Shown here piece by piece: positions 23,598 through 34,700 of a stretch of 64,000 nucleotides of DNA. The position numbers and the translations under genes are program-made. Position 1 is the stretch's first letter. Each line of letters begins with the position of its first letter. Source of the DNA: Dromaius novaehollandiae (Eukaryota; Chordata; Aves; Casuariiformes; Dromaiidae); contig NC_088113.1 in the NCBI RefSeq assembly GCF_036370855.1, positions 16,202,501-16,266,500 of the forward strand, written 5' to 3'. The notes under the pieces are model-generated. The model was given only the letters and a program-made list of their open reading frames with translations, did no database searches and was not told the DNA's origin.

Positions 23598-25087
23598 CTG
23601 GCAGGAAAGGAGGTTAAAAAAAAAAAAAAAAGCATTGTTCATTATGTTTGGTGGGACAAAGCTGAGTATATTCTGAACCTAGGACACTTGAAGACCATTT
23701 GTAGCTGTTTGCAGTTAAACTGAGCTAAACTCAGTTGAGCCATGTGCTTTTGCTGTACAAATAATTTCTTTTCAATAAGGGTTTTAAGAGTTTTAGGGGA
23801 GGAAAAAAAAAGCTAGCCCCTCTAAAACTGATGGAGGGGAAAGATTGCCACTGGCTATCCTAGGTACAAAGTAACCATGCACCTTTGATGAGTACTCCAT
23901 CCTCTGTGTGATGTGATTTGTTAAATTTGTTAAAATGTAAAGTGAACCATTGAATATGCAATCAGAACTAATTAGCTTCATATCTGGACTGAAAGTTATT
24001 ATCAAATGGCAAAACAAAAAATTTCAAGGGTGAGCTAAATCTGTGTATTTTCTAGGCACTATTATCAAAGCAAATCCTAGTACAAGTCTACAGAAAAATG
24101 TCATTTTCTGTCATTTCATTCTCAGCTTTTCTGCAGTTTCCAGATACTTTCTTTAAGCCTGGAAAATAAGAACGAGAAACATTTAGCATCAGATATGGAT
24201 TATTTCCTCCTACTTTTCAACGGAGGCTAACATAGGGGAGTGAATGGACCCTTTATAGACCCCAATATACTTCACAAACTGTAGATGGTCACTTACACTC
24301 TATATTCCTGATCTTTAGCAATCAAAACTAGGCCCTGCAGCATGGAAAAGCCCGATTCTCACCTGAGCTGTCAGCAGCATGGTTATTTGGACGGTGGATG
24401 TGTGAGCCATCCTACCAGCTACAGTATTTTGAGGGAGAGGATTGGTCTGCACATGCCAGCTCACAGTCTATTCTGCCTATCCAGAATGACAACTACTAGG
24501 ATGTCTGTGTCCTGCTACCTCTTACTCATTTAATACTTCTGTTCTCTGTCATCGGACACATGCTGCTGCATCTCACTGCATGGAGGCTGTGGGGTCAAGG
24601 TAAACTGAAGTATAGTGAAAATGAGAGTGCGTTGAGGAAGCCTGAAGAAAGCAGTTAGGAAAAAAGATGAAACAAACTCACATGTCAGCCGAGAGGTACA
24701 CCTGAATTTCAGTCGTCTTTCTGCTAGGGAGAAAATAGAGCATGACTTCCACATACCTTCCTTGGACAGCAAAAGATGCTGCCACTCACTATACTGTATT
24801 CTATCTGAATAAGGAATTCCCGTAAACAGGAGATATTACACTTTGGTGCTTGCATGCAGTTACTATCTTATATGAACAGTTGTAACAAAAGTGAACTTAG
24901 TTTGATTATGCAGCAGTTACCATTTGAAGGTGACCCTCCATCCCTGGCTGAGCAGTAGAAATGTTTGTGTTCTTTTGTATGTATCAGAAAATAAAACCGA
25001 AAAATATACAGAATGCTTTTAACAACAGCTATAACTTAGAAGTGGCAGTTATCAGTATGCAGACCCATCTTTCTGAAGCACACCCAC

Positions 25088-25242
25088 GTAAGATAGGAAT
25101 ATTACTCAAGTCAGTAATCTTCAGAAAATCCTCATGAAAGTAATGAAGCTGAAGGATGCAGGCCAGGAGAAAAGTGGCAGGAAGCTGAATCTTGGCAAAC
25201 AGTTCCACCATGTCATATTGTTCAAGACCAAGATCATTTAAT
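25088..25242 (-). pseudogene. PIEZO-like exon (LACILQLHYFH helix)
   Basis: The exon encodes LNDLGLEQYDMVELFAKIQL and PATFLLACILQLHYFHEDF then LKITDLSNIPI. This is the conserved lateral helix of PIEZO blades (LACILQLHYFH). The acceptor tctgtctcacag and the donor GTGGGT are intact and the frame is open over 155 nt. Confidence 0.92.
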
Positions 25243-25900
25243 CTGTGAGACAGAAGAGAGAAAGTCTAAATAAATCACCTTTACAGCAGAAAGAGTGAAT
25301 TTCCAGGAGGGACTAGAACACCTCACTTTAGAGAGCATCCATCACTGTAGAAGAAGGGACTTGGACCTAATCAGCACAATTCTTCATCCCCACGTCCCTT
25401 GAAAATAAGGGCTTTGCTATCCCCCTTGGTCTCTAGATCCCAAAGTGACTGATGCAACCCAGTGTTGCCACTTCAGATCTCCTCTTGCTGAACTCCCAGA
25501 TGTGGTAAGTCTGTTGGCTGCAGTAAAGCTATGTCCTATTACCTGAAACTTGTAGGAACCCCGAAAACATTTTGCATTAGCAAAAAAAAACCCATATACA
25601 AGTTTGTTATTTGTTTTTTATCTAGCAGACCAGTCAACCCACTTTTTTGAATACTGGATCAGTATCTGGTCTGTAGGCTAAACTGCTTTCTCACTCCTGA
25701 CTTACCAGAGTGTACCTGTCTGATTGGGAAGAACAGTACCTCACCTAGCCCCAACTTAGCTGATGCCTTAAGGTTCTAGCATTATTCCGGTATGTAAAAA
25801 CAATAAATAGGATGCCCAGAAAAGTAAACACATTTAAACATAATGCATCCTCACCCCTCTTCTGACAGTGTTAAGGTCAGGAGTAAAGACCCAGAAATAC

Positions 25901-26003
25901 TTTTAAACTGGTAGGCGTAGACAGTGATGAGCACCACCATGGAATAAAAGACAACTGTGAGACAAAAATACTTCAGGATTTTTCTCCACCAGTTGTAGTG
26001 CAC
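25901..26003 (-). pseudogene. PIEZO-like exon (VHY.WWRKILKYF)
   Basis: The exon is open with acceptor tttgctttcag and donor GTATTT. It encodes VHYNWWRKILKYFCLTVVFY and SMVVLITVYAYQFK, matching the PIEZO2 motif VHYEWWRKILKYFW. It is 103 nt and leaves phase 1. A short following exon (WQNMTGL region in PIEZO2) is expected between this exon and 25242 but was not identified securely. Confidence 0.9.
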
Positions 26004-26467
26004 CTGAAAGCAAATGCACCCCACGTTGGAGGAGCCTCTCCTTTTTTCTTTTCTTTTCTTTTTTTATGCTGTCAGTACAGTCTTTTTCTTAAACTGGCAT
26101 CAAATTTCCTCTCCCAAGACCCAAACTTGATACATCTTCCTTGAGAAATCTGGAAAATGTAGTGAAGGCTGCTTAGCTCTGGATCAAATCTTGCTGTTTT
26201 TCTAAGCCTGTTTTTTCAGTGTTTCCAGCAATGACAAAATGAGCAGTTAGCAGAGATGTTCTTTCCATTTTACTTGAGTAATTAAATTCAATTTTAATTC
26301 CAGGATGCTACCTAAGGGTGAAATATAGGCCAGTAGTTATATATATTTATTCTGCTTTAGGTCAAAGCTAAAACAATGAGAGGGAGACTTTGCTTCACCA
26401 AATTCAATAGAGATGTGACAGTTTACTCCAGCTAAGGAGCTGCACTAAAGGATGTTATTAAGTTGGT

Positions 26468-26649
26468 TTTGCACAGAGCCACGCAGAACAGAAAGAGCAC
26501 AATATAGAGTATTTTGTACACAGCTACTTTGCCATTGAAGCTGACAATGAAAAACATGGCAGCACGGAAAGAGATCCAGTATTTAACTAGTATTGCCCCA
26601 AGCAGAGAGCCAAGGACTTCCAAAAGAAGATTTTGTGGTTTATTCCCTT
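26468..26649 (-). pseudogene. PIEZO-like exon (KYW and FVSF..K helices), donor lost
   Basis: The exon encodes LGSLLGAILVKYWIS, FRAAMFFIVSFNGKVAVYK and ILYIVLFLFCVAL, one of the best matches to PIEZO2. The acceptor (ttttttattacag) is intact and joins the previous exon in phase. At the expected 3' boundary after codon AAA the intron would begin ACCAAC, so there is no GT donor. Confidence 0.9.
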
Positions 26650-27394
26650 CTGTAATAAAAAAGAATACAAATCTGTTGGGCATGATGCTATCACTGTACT
26701 ATTCTGACAACTTTTTTATAATTATACATGCCTATGGTTGCAAACTCCTCTCTTAGTAGGTGACTTCTCTTGTATTTAAGCATAGTCACCTAGCAACAGA
26801 GGCTGAAAATGCAGAAGAGACTGGCGGTCCTATAAAATGGTCGCTGCTCCTGAACATGGATAACATGCTCTCCTGCTATACATGTCAAGCCTCCACTTGT
26901 CTGTCCCAAAGCCATTTACCCAAAACAACAACCTGAGCAAGCAGAACAATTTGTAGAAACAAAGGTATGTTCTTAGCATCAGAAACTTCTGCTTTAGGCA
27001 CTGTATATGATCCTCACAATATTCCGTGTTGCTCACAGAATGGCTGGAAGGTCTTTACTGTGAGCATCCACAGTATCACCCATTTCTTCCCTGTGCTTTA
27101 TGGTATGAAGCGTGTGAAATTTGAGAAGGCTGTTCTAATGGCAGATAATAAAAAAATATATATATATGTGGCTAAGTTGTTTGCAAAAGCGTATGTACAA
27201 ATGCATGGAAAAGCCAGGTAGCTGTCTACACAAATCAGTTGCTCATGTTTGCGCAGCTGATATTTAGCAAAACTGTCCTTAGAGTATTTTGGTAAGAGAT
27301 TCCAGCTTTAGTTTAGCAAGACCAAATGCTTGGCTGTGTTGTTAAAGACCAAGTCAGAAAACCACAATAAGATCAACTTGTGTTGTTTCCTTAC

Positions 27395-27500
27395 CGTTCT
27401 CAGCCACTATCACTTCTTGGAGCGGTTCTTGTTTATCCTTCCTATGTCTCTCAATCATACATTGCCTTAGCAACAGCCAGAATGCAAATGCGTAGAGGAT
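27395..27500 (-). pseudogene. PIEZO-like exon (ILY.FAFWLLLRQ helix)
   Basis: The exon is open between acceptor tttaattgcag and donor GTAAGG. It encodes ILYAFAFWLLLRQ followed by a charged tail ending LQEVIVAEN. It matches ILFTITFWLLLRQ of PIEZO2, and the tail resembles LLEVTVAD of PIEZO1. In PIEZO proteins roughly 400 residues normally separate this segment from the one encoded by the previous exon found here (28111-28289). Confidence 0.88.
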
Positions 27501-28110
27501 CTGCAATTAAACCACACTTGCGCCTTATTTTTTCTGCAGAACTCATAAAGGAATACCAGCGATGCTTTTCCTCTTTTGCTAGAGATCTAGAGCCTGACCT
27601 AGGGGAAAAGTAGTCAGTGAAATAGATTCTGTTCCACAGCAAGCAACATGCACAGATCAGGCACTCGGCAGAATAGCATCTCATTGACAGACATTAACTC
27701 AAGGTGACAAGAATATAAGCAGATATTAATTTCTGCCCCCTAGGTAACCTGCAAAAATGAAAGCAAATTTTTGTAACCCTCACAGTTCTGGACAACAGAC
27801 TTGCACTAGACAAATACGCTTTTTCAATTGCACAGCAACTGGATTATCTGAAACTACTGGGTGACTAAAACAGGTATTTCAAGAGCTATCTGTGAATTTA
27901 GAAAGAAATTCTGCCTGGCAAGTACTACAAGTTTGCAACAACATTTGTCATGGTGACAACACTAACAGGGTCATAGCAAATAACAAACAAGAATAACAGG
28001 ACAGTTAAGATCTGGTTGTTCATTTATTCGTTTTCTGGACTGAGGCCTGGGCCTTTGAGACCTCTTCTCTAAAGCCTTACCTGCTAAGCTTAAGAGCAGA
28101 GAGCCCCTAC

Positions 28111-28289
28111 CACTTTTGCAGCACTGGTCCAAATAGCCTCAAATAGGATTTTCAGCCCTGCCAGGAAGACAATGATCTTCTGCATGAAGAAGATCATGGT
28201 TTTCTCTCCCTTGTTTCTCTTCCCATATCATCCTCAGTTGGGCAGTCGGACTCCATTCCATCGCGATCTCCTCCTTCCACATCAGAGTC
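28111..28289 (-). pseudogene. PIEZO-like exon 6 (acidic linker and helix), frameshifted
   Basis: The first half reads DSDVEGGDRDGMESDCPTED in frame from an intact acceptor (tttgcag). The second half, TMIFFMQKIIVFLAGLKILF then EAIWTSAAKV, matches the PIEZO2 segment KMFRRLASVASKLKEFIGNMITTAGKV but sits in another frame. The exon is 179 nt where phase needs a multiple of three, so one base has probably been lost between about 28198 and 28225. The donor GTAGGG is intact. Confidence 0.82.
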
Positions 28290-28674
28290 CTGCAAAGAGC
28301 AGGAGGCAAACATCAGCGTGAAGAGTAAAACGAAAACAAAGCGATTGCTCATCAGCGCTCAAACTGTCTTTAATGCACTTTCTCATTAGGGGAAATGTGC
28401 TCCAGTGATGTGCAGAACAAGACACAAGGATCTACTGAAAAGTAAGTCAAGGTATATCTAAATCTCTGAACACTGTATTGTATATTCACAGCTGGAATGT
28501 GAGAAGCTTGTCTGGGAGATCACTTAGGCTATAGGGTGAACCAGAGAAAGCAAAACTTCTCTGTAGGACTGTTTATTTAGCTCCTGTATATGCTGCCAAC
28601 AAATTTTACCCCAGCTGCCTGGCTTTTGGCTATTTGTTGGTGTTTTAATTCAGGTAATGGAGTATTGCATGTAC

Positions 28675-28849
28675 CTCTTTGTTGTTTTCCTCCTCCTCTT
28701 GCTCCTGGTCTGCAGAATAAGCCTGTGTTTTGGGAACAGGAGGCTCCATTAGTTTTTTACAAATTCTTATAATTGTGATGTTACTAAGAAACATCCCAAC
28801 GTCAGGAATCAGTAGGCAGAAGATATTCCCAGCATCGACCTTGCTGAGC
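28675..28849 (-). pseudogene. PIEZO-like exon 5 (membrane helix and acidic intracellular segment)
   Basis: The exon reads RLSKVDAGNIFCLLIPDVGM followed by FLSNITIIRICKKL and an acidic tail (DQEQEEEENNKE). It matches PIEZO2 SLKGADAGNGIRVFVPDIGMFIASLTIWLLCRN. The acceptor is ttctgctctgcag and the donor is GTACAT. It is 175 nt long and open, entered in phase 2 and left in phase 0. Confidence 0.88.
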
Positions 28850-29896
28850 CTGCAGAGCAGAAAGCAGCACTTTAAAAAAGTACAGCTTCATTTTTTCCGT
28901 ATATCCTTTTGAATAATTAAACTGAAATCTCTCTTCCTCCTACCACCCAGAAATGTAACTGTGCAGTAATACAGAAAGAAAGCATTAATGTGCTTTAAAA
29001 TAAAGCAAACTGCATCAGAATAACAATAATCAATCATATGAGCTGGTATTATATTCAAACACTGAATATAATTCTTAAGATATGTTTTGTGTACGTGGCT
29101 TTAAAGATTAGATACATTGCAGGAGAAACAGAAACTTTGCACCTCTTAAGCTCCTATGAAAGATTAGAGAAATTTAGTGCTTACCTTCAACCAATTATAT
29201 TAAAAAATAGTAAACATTAATTCATTTAGAGTGCTGAAGAAAGAATTGCTGATATTATTTTAAAATCATACACTGATTAAAAAAAAAACCCCAAAATGTC
29301 ATTATATGCAGTAAGCTTAATGTATGTCACTAAAATGATGAGGTCAGGCTTTTGTCTCAAAAAATCCATTTAGTCTGTATTTTTGGCTCAGATAGCTTTA
29401 GCATCTTTGCTGGTTTGCCCTTTAACAACACTTACAGCAGAGATGGTTTTAATTTTTTTTCTCATTAATAGACAGGGGGTTCTATACTTGGAATATTTTT
29501 TAAAAAGCACTATTAGTTGCACTCAGTTTTATCAAAAGTATTTGCTGGATCAGTCATTACACAAGACTAGCATTATTCTTAATTCTCATTATTATAGAAT
29601 AGTTGACTCTAATGTAATAACACTTCAGAGCCACATCAGGCTATTGCATATTGCTGTGTAAACATTGAATAAAGTTCCTCCACTAAAACATTTATTACTT
29701 CTTTAAAGGAAAGATTCAAAGGTTTCTTTCAGAAGGATTATCATAACTCTTTGAGAGAAAAGATCAGGTAGCCTCATGAATACAGCAATTTAACACCTTT
29801 TTTTTTTATAACCAACACTGAATCTGTTTTGATTTATGTAATATACCATTTCTTTTTACTGCATTTCAGAAGTAGAGCCATGCTTTAGTATCCTAC

Positions 29897-29939
29897 CTTA
29901 CAATTCCAAAATGACAAATCCAGTTCTCCCGGCTGCAGT
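29897..29939 (-). pseudogene. PIEZO-like exon 4 (short extracellular loop exon)
   Basis: This 43-nt exon has acceptor gtctgctag and donor GTAGGA. It encodes CSRENWICHFGIV, which corresponds to the NCSTWEKTFRQIGF loop of PIEZO2, including the Cys-Ser pair. The donor was chosen over the overlapping upstream GTAAGG because only this choice keeps phase with the next exon (G-I-V-R-L-S-K). Confidence 0.72.
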
Positions 29940-30624
29940 CTAGCAGACAGGAATGAAAGGATGTGTTTATGAACTGGTATGTGCCTGTTTTCAAATCCCC
30001 AAATACACGCTTAGCACAGGCTTATGCCTCCCATTCCCCTTGTCATGCTTCGGTAAGGGAGCCTGACTATGGTATATCCTGCTCTGCGGCATGCAAGCAG
30101 TGACACAGAAATGTCCCTTCCTTTCCCACCACCCAATTAAGTTTGCCTTTGGCTTTAGTCAGAACAGTCTAAAACCCCAAAGCTCTCATGAGTCCTTCAG
30201 TGCTACAGTAAAAAGAGGGTGACAGAAGTAGAATCTGTTTTGGTTCAAGGAGTTTCAAGAAACTTCTGAAGAACACACTGATATTATCTGCACAGTCAAA
30301 ATGATGCACATATCTGTCTACTTTAAAGCTGACTAGCAGTTCTGGGATTTCAGTGGAACCGAAGTATATGTTTAAATACCCTGAATCAAATCACCACTGA
30401 AATAGCTTAGATAGTGATTAGAGATGTCACTGGACTGTGACATCTGGACCCTGTCCTGGTAGAAATGCAGTTAGATAAAAAAAAAAGTGGGATCAGTATC
30501 CAAACTCCTTTGTAACTTGGGGGTGGTTGGAAGAAGGCCATCAGTGATGACACTTGGCTCCCATGGATTAATTTCTGAGGCATTTTACTATCAAGTAATC
30601 AATTGCCATGGAAAATGCACTTAC

Positions 30625-30726
30625 CGTGAGGCAGCAGGTAGCAATCAGCAATCTGAAATGCCACTTGGATCACAAAGAAAGTGAAACTGTTGAAAGTCAT
30701 TGCTCTCAGTAAGTTGTGGGTGCCTC
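30625..30726 (-). pseudogene. PIEZO-like exon 3 (N-terminal membrane helix)
   Basis: This exon has a perfect acceptor (tgctgtttcag) and a perfect donor (GTAAGT). It encodes GGTHNLLRAMTFNSF...FFVIQVAFQIA, aligning with PIEZO2 GHTGRLLKSLCFISLSFLLLHIIFHI. It joins exon 2 in phase 1 to 2. The frame is open, with no lesion seen in this exon. Confidence 0.85.
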
Positions 30727-31160
30727 CTGAAACAGCAGATGTTGGCTTTGTTGTGCCAGCACAAAAACATGTATTATATGAAGTAAAACACATGATGAAG
30801 CAAGTTCCTTGCTGCAAGGATTTAATAGGCTGCATCATCTAGGTACGCTCCCCCAGAACATTGAGCCCTCTTCTCTTCCCACGTACACTACAGATAAAAT
30901 CACCCAGAAAGTCCCAGCATCAGGTGTAGAGAGGAAATTCTTTCTGCACTCCGTGACCAGTTCAGAGGCAGCAAGTGAGAGAGATGCACAAGCTAACAAA
31001 ATAGTAATGACACACCCTTGGACACCATATAAAGAAGGTCTGTAAGAACATAGGCTATAATGTATTTATATGGATTGAGTATAAGAGGCTAAACTTAGTA
31101 AATTAATAACTTATATGTAATAATGCAGTATTGCTCATCAAGAATTTGACGGAGGTCTAC

Positions 31161-31256
31161 CTTTCATTGTGTCAGCTGTAGGTCTTGGAAACAGTGGGAT
31201 AATCAATAGGAAGATGAGATAGGCCACAGAAAGTCCACTGTATCAGAATGATATAG
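31161..31256 (-). pseudogene. PIEZO-like exon 2 (first transmembrane helices), contains a stop
   Basis: This is the most 5' exon found. After the acceptor (tttcacag at its 5' edge) the frame reads ISF-stop-YSGLSVAYLIFLLIIPLF, matching the PIEZO2 segment F-R-Y-N-G-L-S-F-V-Y-L-I-Y. The conserved arginine codon is TGA at 31243-31245. The donor is GTAGAC after ATG AAA G, leaving phase 1. Exon 1 with the start codon should lie at higher coordinates and was not found. Confidence 0.88.
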
Positions 31257-31604
31257 CTGTGAAATAATCAGATGTGACTTTAATTGAGATGGATGATGGA
31301 GTTTAAAGAAAGCCTATGTCTATTCAACAATATTGTATTGATATTGGCAGTGAGATATTTTATTTCATAGCCATCACTCCTCTCCTTCTCTTTCCATAAG
31401 CTATACCATTCCTCTGAGTAACAGCCCTGAACACGACCTTGACTTCTCTACTTTTCAGTTTTGATTGTAATTTTAACATCTTATCTCTTTATAAAAATTA
31501 TTCTGTATTTTATTTTTTCTCTTAATTGTCGTTATCAGAATGTCCTCAATGCTATGCGGGCTCTTTCCTTAGAGCACTTGCAGTTTGAAGACAAAGCTGA
31601 AGAT

Positions 31605-31745
31605 AAAGAGTAGCATGGCCGAGTGGTGATGGCACCAGGCTGAGATGTACCAGTCCCTTGCAGCACCACAGGCTTCGTGTGATCCTGAGTAAGTCACCCA
31701 GCCTCTTTGCATTAACTTCCCACTTACAAATGGGAGTGACAGCAT
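31605..31745 (+). repeat. MIR/CORE-SINE relic with tRNA-like head
   Basis: The block starts agtagcatggccgagtggtg, a degenerate tRNA-like A-box head, and continues with tgtgatcctgagtaagtcac and cttcccacttacaaatggg. This is the layout of MIR (agtagcatagtggtta head; tgtgtgaccttgggcaagtc; cttcctcatctgtaaaatggg). Both the head and the core are visible. Confidence 0.7.
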
Positions 31746-34700
31746 GCTCTAATCTCCCATGTGTCATTAGTAAGAAAAGCTAAATAATCAACACAGTGAA
31801 TCTGAAGCTCTGGGAGGACTGAGACATGTTTTATCACCAAAGTGATACTCATTAGCATTGTGGGAGAAATCTGCTCCTTAAATAAGGCTACACTAAGCAA
31901 TATCATGATGAAGATATATGCCTCTGTATGCTATTAAATTACATTTCCTCCACCAGATTTAGACCGTCTGATCTTCAGATCATGTTCAAACTGGAAATAC
32001 ATATTGCTGGTGTGTTTTGAAGGGGAAATGCTCTGATAACATGAGACTAAAGGTGTGAATGTAGCAGGATGTATGTATGGAATGTAGCAGCTGATTTGAT
32101 CAATAGCAGTTCCTCTGCTATTGACTTCTTAGACTTTTTTTTTAACAATTCTATTAAGAAGAAACTTTAAGTAAACTTTGACTTTGAGTTAATGAGACAG
32201 GAATTTGTTTTGTTTTTTGAAGAAAAACGCTTTTCCAGGTTTTCTTCTGCCTGAAACATAAAACAACTTTTACTGTAATCAGAGGGATTCTTGCCTTATC
32301 GATAAAAGCAAAACAGCACTAGTAATCTTTAATTAACAAAGCCTGTATTTTAAATTCATCAGCAACATATGAGAAACCCTGAATTACTCATTTTCTATCT
32401 TCAGAAACAAAACTGACAAAGTGTCAATTTAAAAAAAAACCAAGAACTGGCACGTTTTGTGACACAACAAATTTTTATTGCAAATTTTTCTTTCAGGGTC
32501 TGAGTCTGTAAAGGATTTGGATCATAAACTGAGAAGCATGTATTTCAACTACTTTTTCAGTGTGGTAGGTATTGCCAAGCTAATAATGCAGTTGCAGGTT
32601 GCTAGTTTCAATGATACTTTAATTGTGCTGAAGAAAGCAACATTGGTTGGTTAAGTTATGCATTCTTGTTGCCCAGTTGTTCCTTCTGTAAAGTTGTACT
32701 ATTATCTGCAAAGTTTCCTAAACACAGCATTTTCTTTAAGGGTCAAGAATAACCAAGGGTGTATTATACAGAATATTCTTCAAAACGAATTTCCATAAAT
32801 AATACATACAGGAAATCAAGTTCCTATCAGATCATTAAAAACTAAGCTATTACAATTCAAAGTAAGTTTCTGAAAATTATTATAATACAGCAATGGAAAA
32901 AGTTACCCTTTTCTTCCAGGATACCTTTAAGTGCTAAGTTCCGCTCAGATACAAGAACTGTATAAAAATTGAAGTTTCAGTAGGATAAATGAAGTTATAT
33001 ACGATACACTAATATTTTAACCATGTACATTTTATGAGCAAGACTATCTTCAAGAGAAGCAATCCTTTATGTAAAAAGAGATCTAACTGCTGATGGAGGT
33101 GAGATGCAATTCGTGTCCTTATGCCAACAGCATGCAATTTTGATAGCAATCCTCCCTCAGCAAGCATCATCTTTCTCTCTTTCTCTTTGTCTCTGAAGTT
33201 ATTATCTGTAAGAGAATTCTTTTGAAGAAAAAAATAACTTCTTCCTAGGCAAACAAACACATCAGAGAGTTAGTGAGCACTGGAGAGTTTCTGCGACTGT
33301 CCTGCTTCTAGTTTCTCTCATTCCACGTCTGCCCAGCTCTGTTGTCCAGACCAGGTGTTATCATTCCCCCCAGTGCAATGCTACTGGGATTTTCTTAAAA
33401 AAATGTAGCTCCTAAAAATCATCTTTCTAAACTGCTACCATTTCTGTTTGTTCGTTTTGCTTCTCAGCTCCAGTAAGGTTTGGCTGCCTTTTAAATACCT
33501 TGTTCAATTTTAGTCCCGCTGCGGCTTCATGGCACTTTGTGTGCTTGCATTAGGAAGGAGTTTTGCCCACTCTTCTCCTGATCTTGCTGCATTATTCTAG
33601 TCATGAAAAAAATTATCTTACCTGCTATCAAGGCAAATGGCAAAACTATTCTGAAAATCAACTCAGAAGCTAAATTTTTCTCCATGATCATCTTGTCACT
33701 TCGGTGGTTGGTGTACCAATCTGCAGGGCTTCCACGAAATCTGAGTGAGCAGCGATTGCTCACGCTGCTCAAAAGAAAAGGGGAGCAGGCTTACAGCGAG
33801 CTGTTTCTGATTTCCTTCCCTTTCTTTAGTTCTCTTCAATGGAAAGCCTGAACTGTGTTAAAAGTATGATCAGAAAAGCAATCGGTCAGTGTAAACATTT
33901 CTAATCATCAATCAAAATGCTGGGATTTGGTTTCTGTCCAATAATCCTCATTTTCTCTGGAATGGAAGCTATTGATCCCTTATGTTTCACTTTAATCCAG
34001 ACTATTGCTGAACAAGTATTTTTGAATGTGGCTGTCAGATCATTCTTTCTGAAGTTTCTTTCCAGATGCAAAGGAATATTCAGAGCTGAACCATTTTTTT
34101 AAATTGCAAATAAGATTCTTATTTTTCTTTTTTAATTAATGTTCAAAAGTCTAATTCTTGAGTTTATGGTGAATGCAGGCAGTTTGTATACAACATATTC
34201 TTAAATGCTTAATGAGTCAAGTGACGAGGCTTTAAAGAAAATTCTAAGCAGCAGCCCAAGCACCAGAGAGGCCACAGGCAGCAGCCTGCATTATCCACCA
34301 GAAAGTTTATTCCAAAGAAAGGCACTGAAGCATGGCCACAAGCGTTTGGAGTGAGATGGAAAACAGCTCTCTTTATGGACACGATTTATCACATCTGTTC
34401 TGCACCATTTTCATGTGTAAATGCTCAGTTCAAAATCCTTCTCCACTTCCCTCACCTCTCCCTTCCCCTATAGGAAATCCTAACGCCAGTGTGCCCTGGT
34501 TATACGAAGACTGTGCTGCAGGCTGGACAGAAGAATATTAGACACTCTCTCAGACACTGTGTCAGACACTGGAAGTCCATCCAAGCGTTTAACATCCACA
34601 GCTTCCAGTAGCAAGGGACTCCAGAGCTTAATATCAAGTTTTATGAAGAACTGTCTCCCGCTAGTTGCATTTAACGTTCTTCATCCCTGTGTTGGGGGAG

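Larger units (their letters stand above)
3921..31256 (-). pseudogene. PIEZO2-like mechanosensitive channel gene, inactivated, introns retained
   Basis: At least 29 minus-strand blocks match successive parts of the PIEZO channel family in the correct order, from exon 2 to the start of the anchor region. Diagnostic stretches include GLSVAYLIF, PDVGMF, KYWIS, ACILQLHYFH, GAPIDP, HCMDFYAL, IKWLYL, AGDNVEI, PNFIHC, FESDSEEE, LRIERCML, FVIILNHMV, IFLWAMLSVPRP, QFGFFPW, HSAAADIT, FGIHFWMFFILPG and GLSAYQIRCG. Intron phases agree at nearly all neighbouring junctions, so this is not a processed copy. PIEZO proteins are trimeric mechanically gated cation channels of the plasma membrane with about 38 membrane helices per subunit. 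The closest match is PIEZO2 (for example FLFCVAL followed by VHY.WWRKILKYF), but PIEZO1/PIEZO2-invariant positions have changed (VDRALYLRKT reads VDQAISLRRT). Four in-frame stops, at least four frameshifts, at least six non-GT/AG splice sites and a missing exon block mean no full protein can be made. The alternative, several assembly errors, is unlikely for this many lesions. Introns are mostly 0.2-2 kb and hold no other gene I recognise. Confidence 0.92.

Noticed and set aside
25620-25740. Possible short PIEZO exon for the WQNMTGL segment
   Set aside because: Two candidate strings (LTGLLDKK and FFPIRQVHS) resemble parts of the expected loop, but phases and splice sites do not fit well enough to choose.
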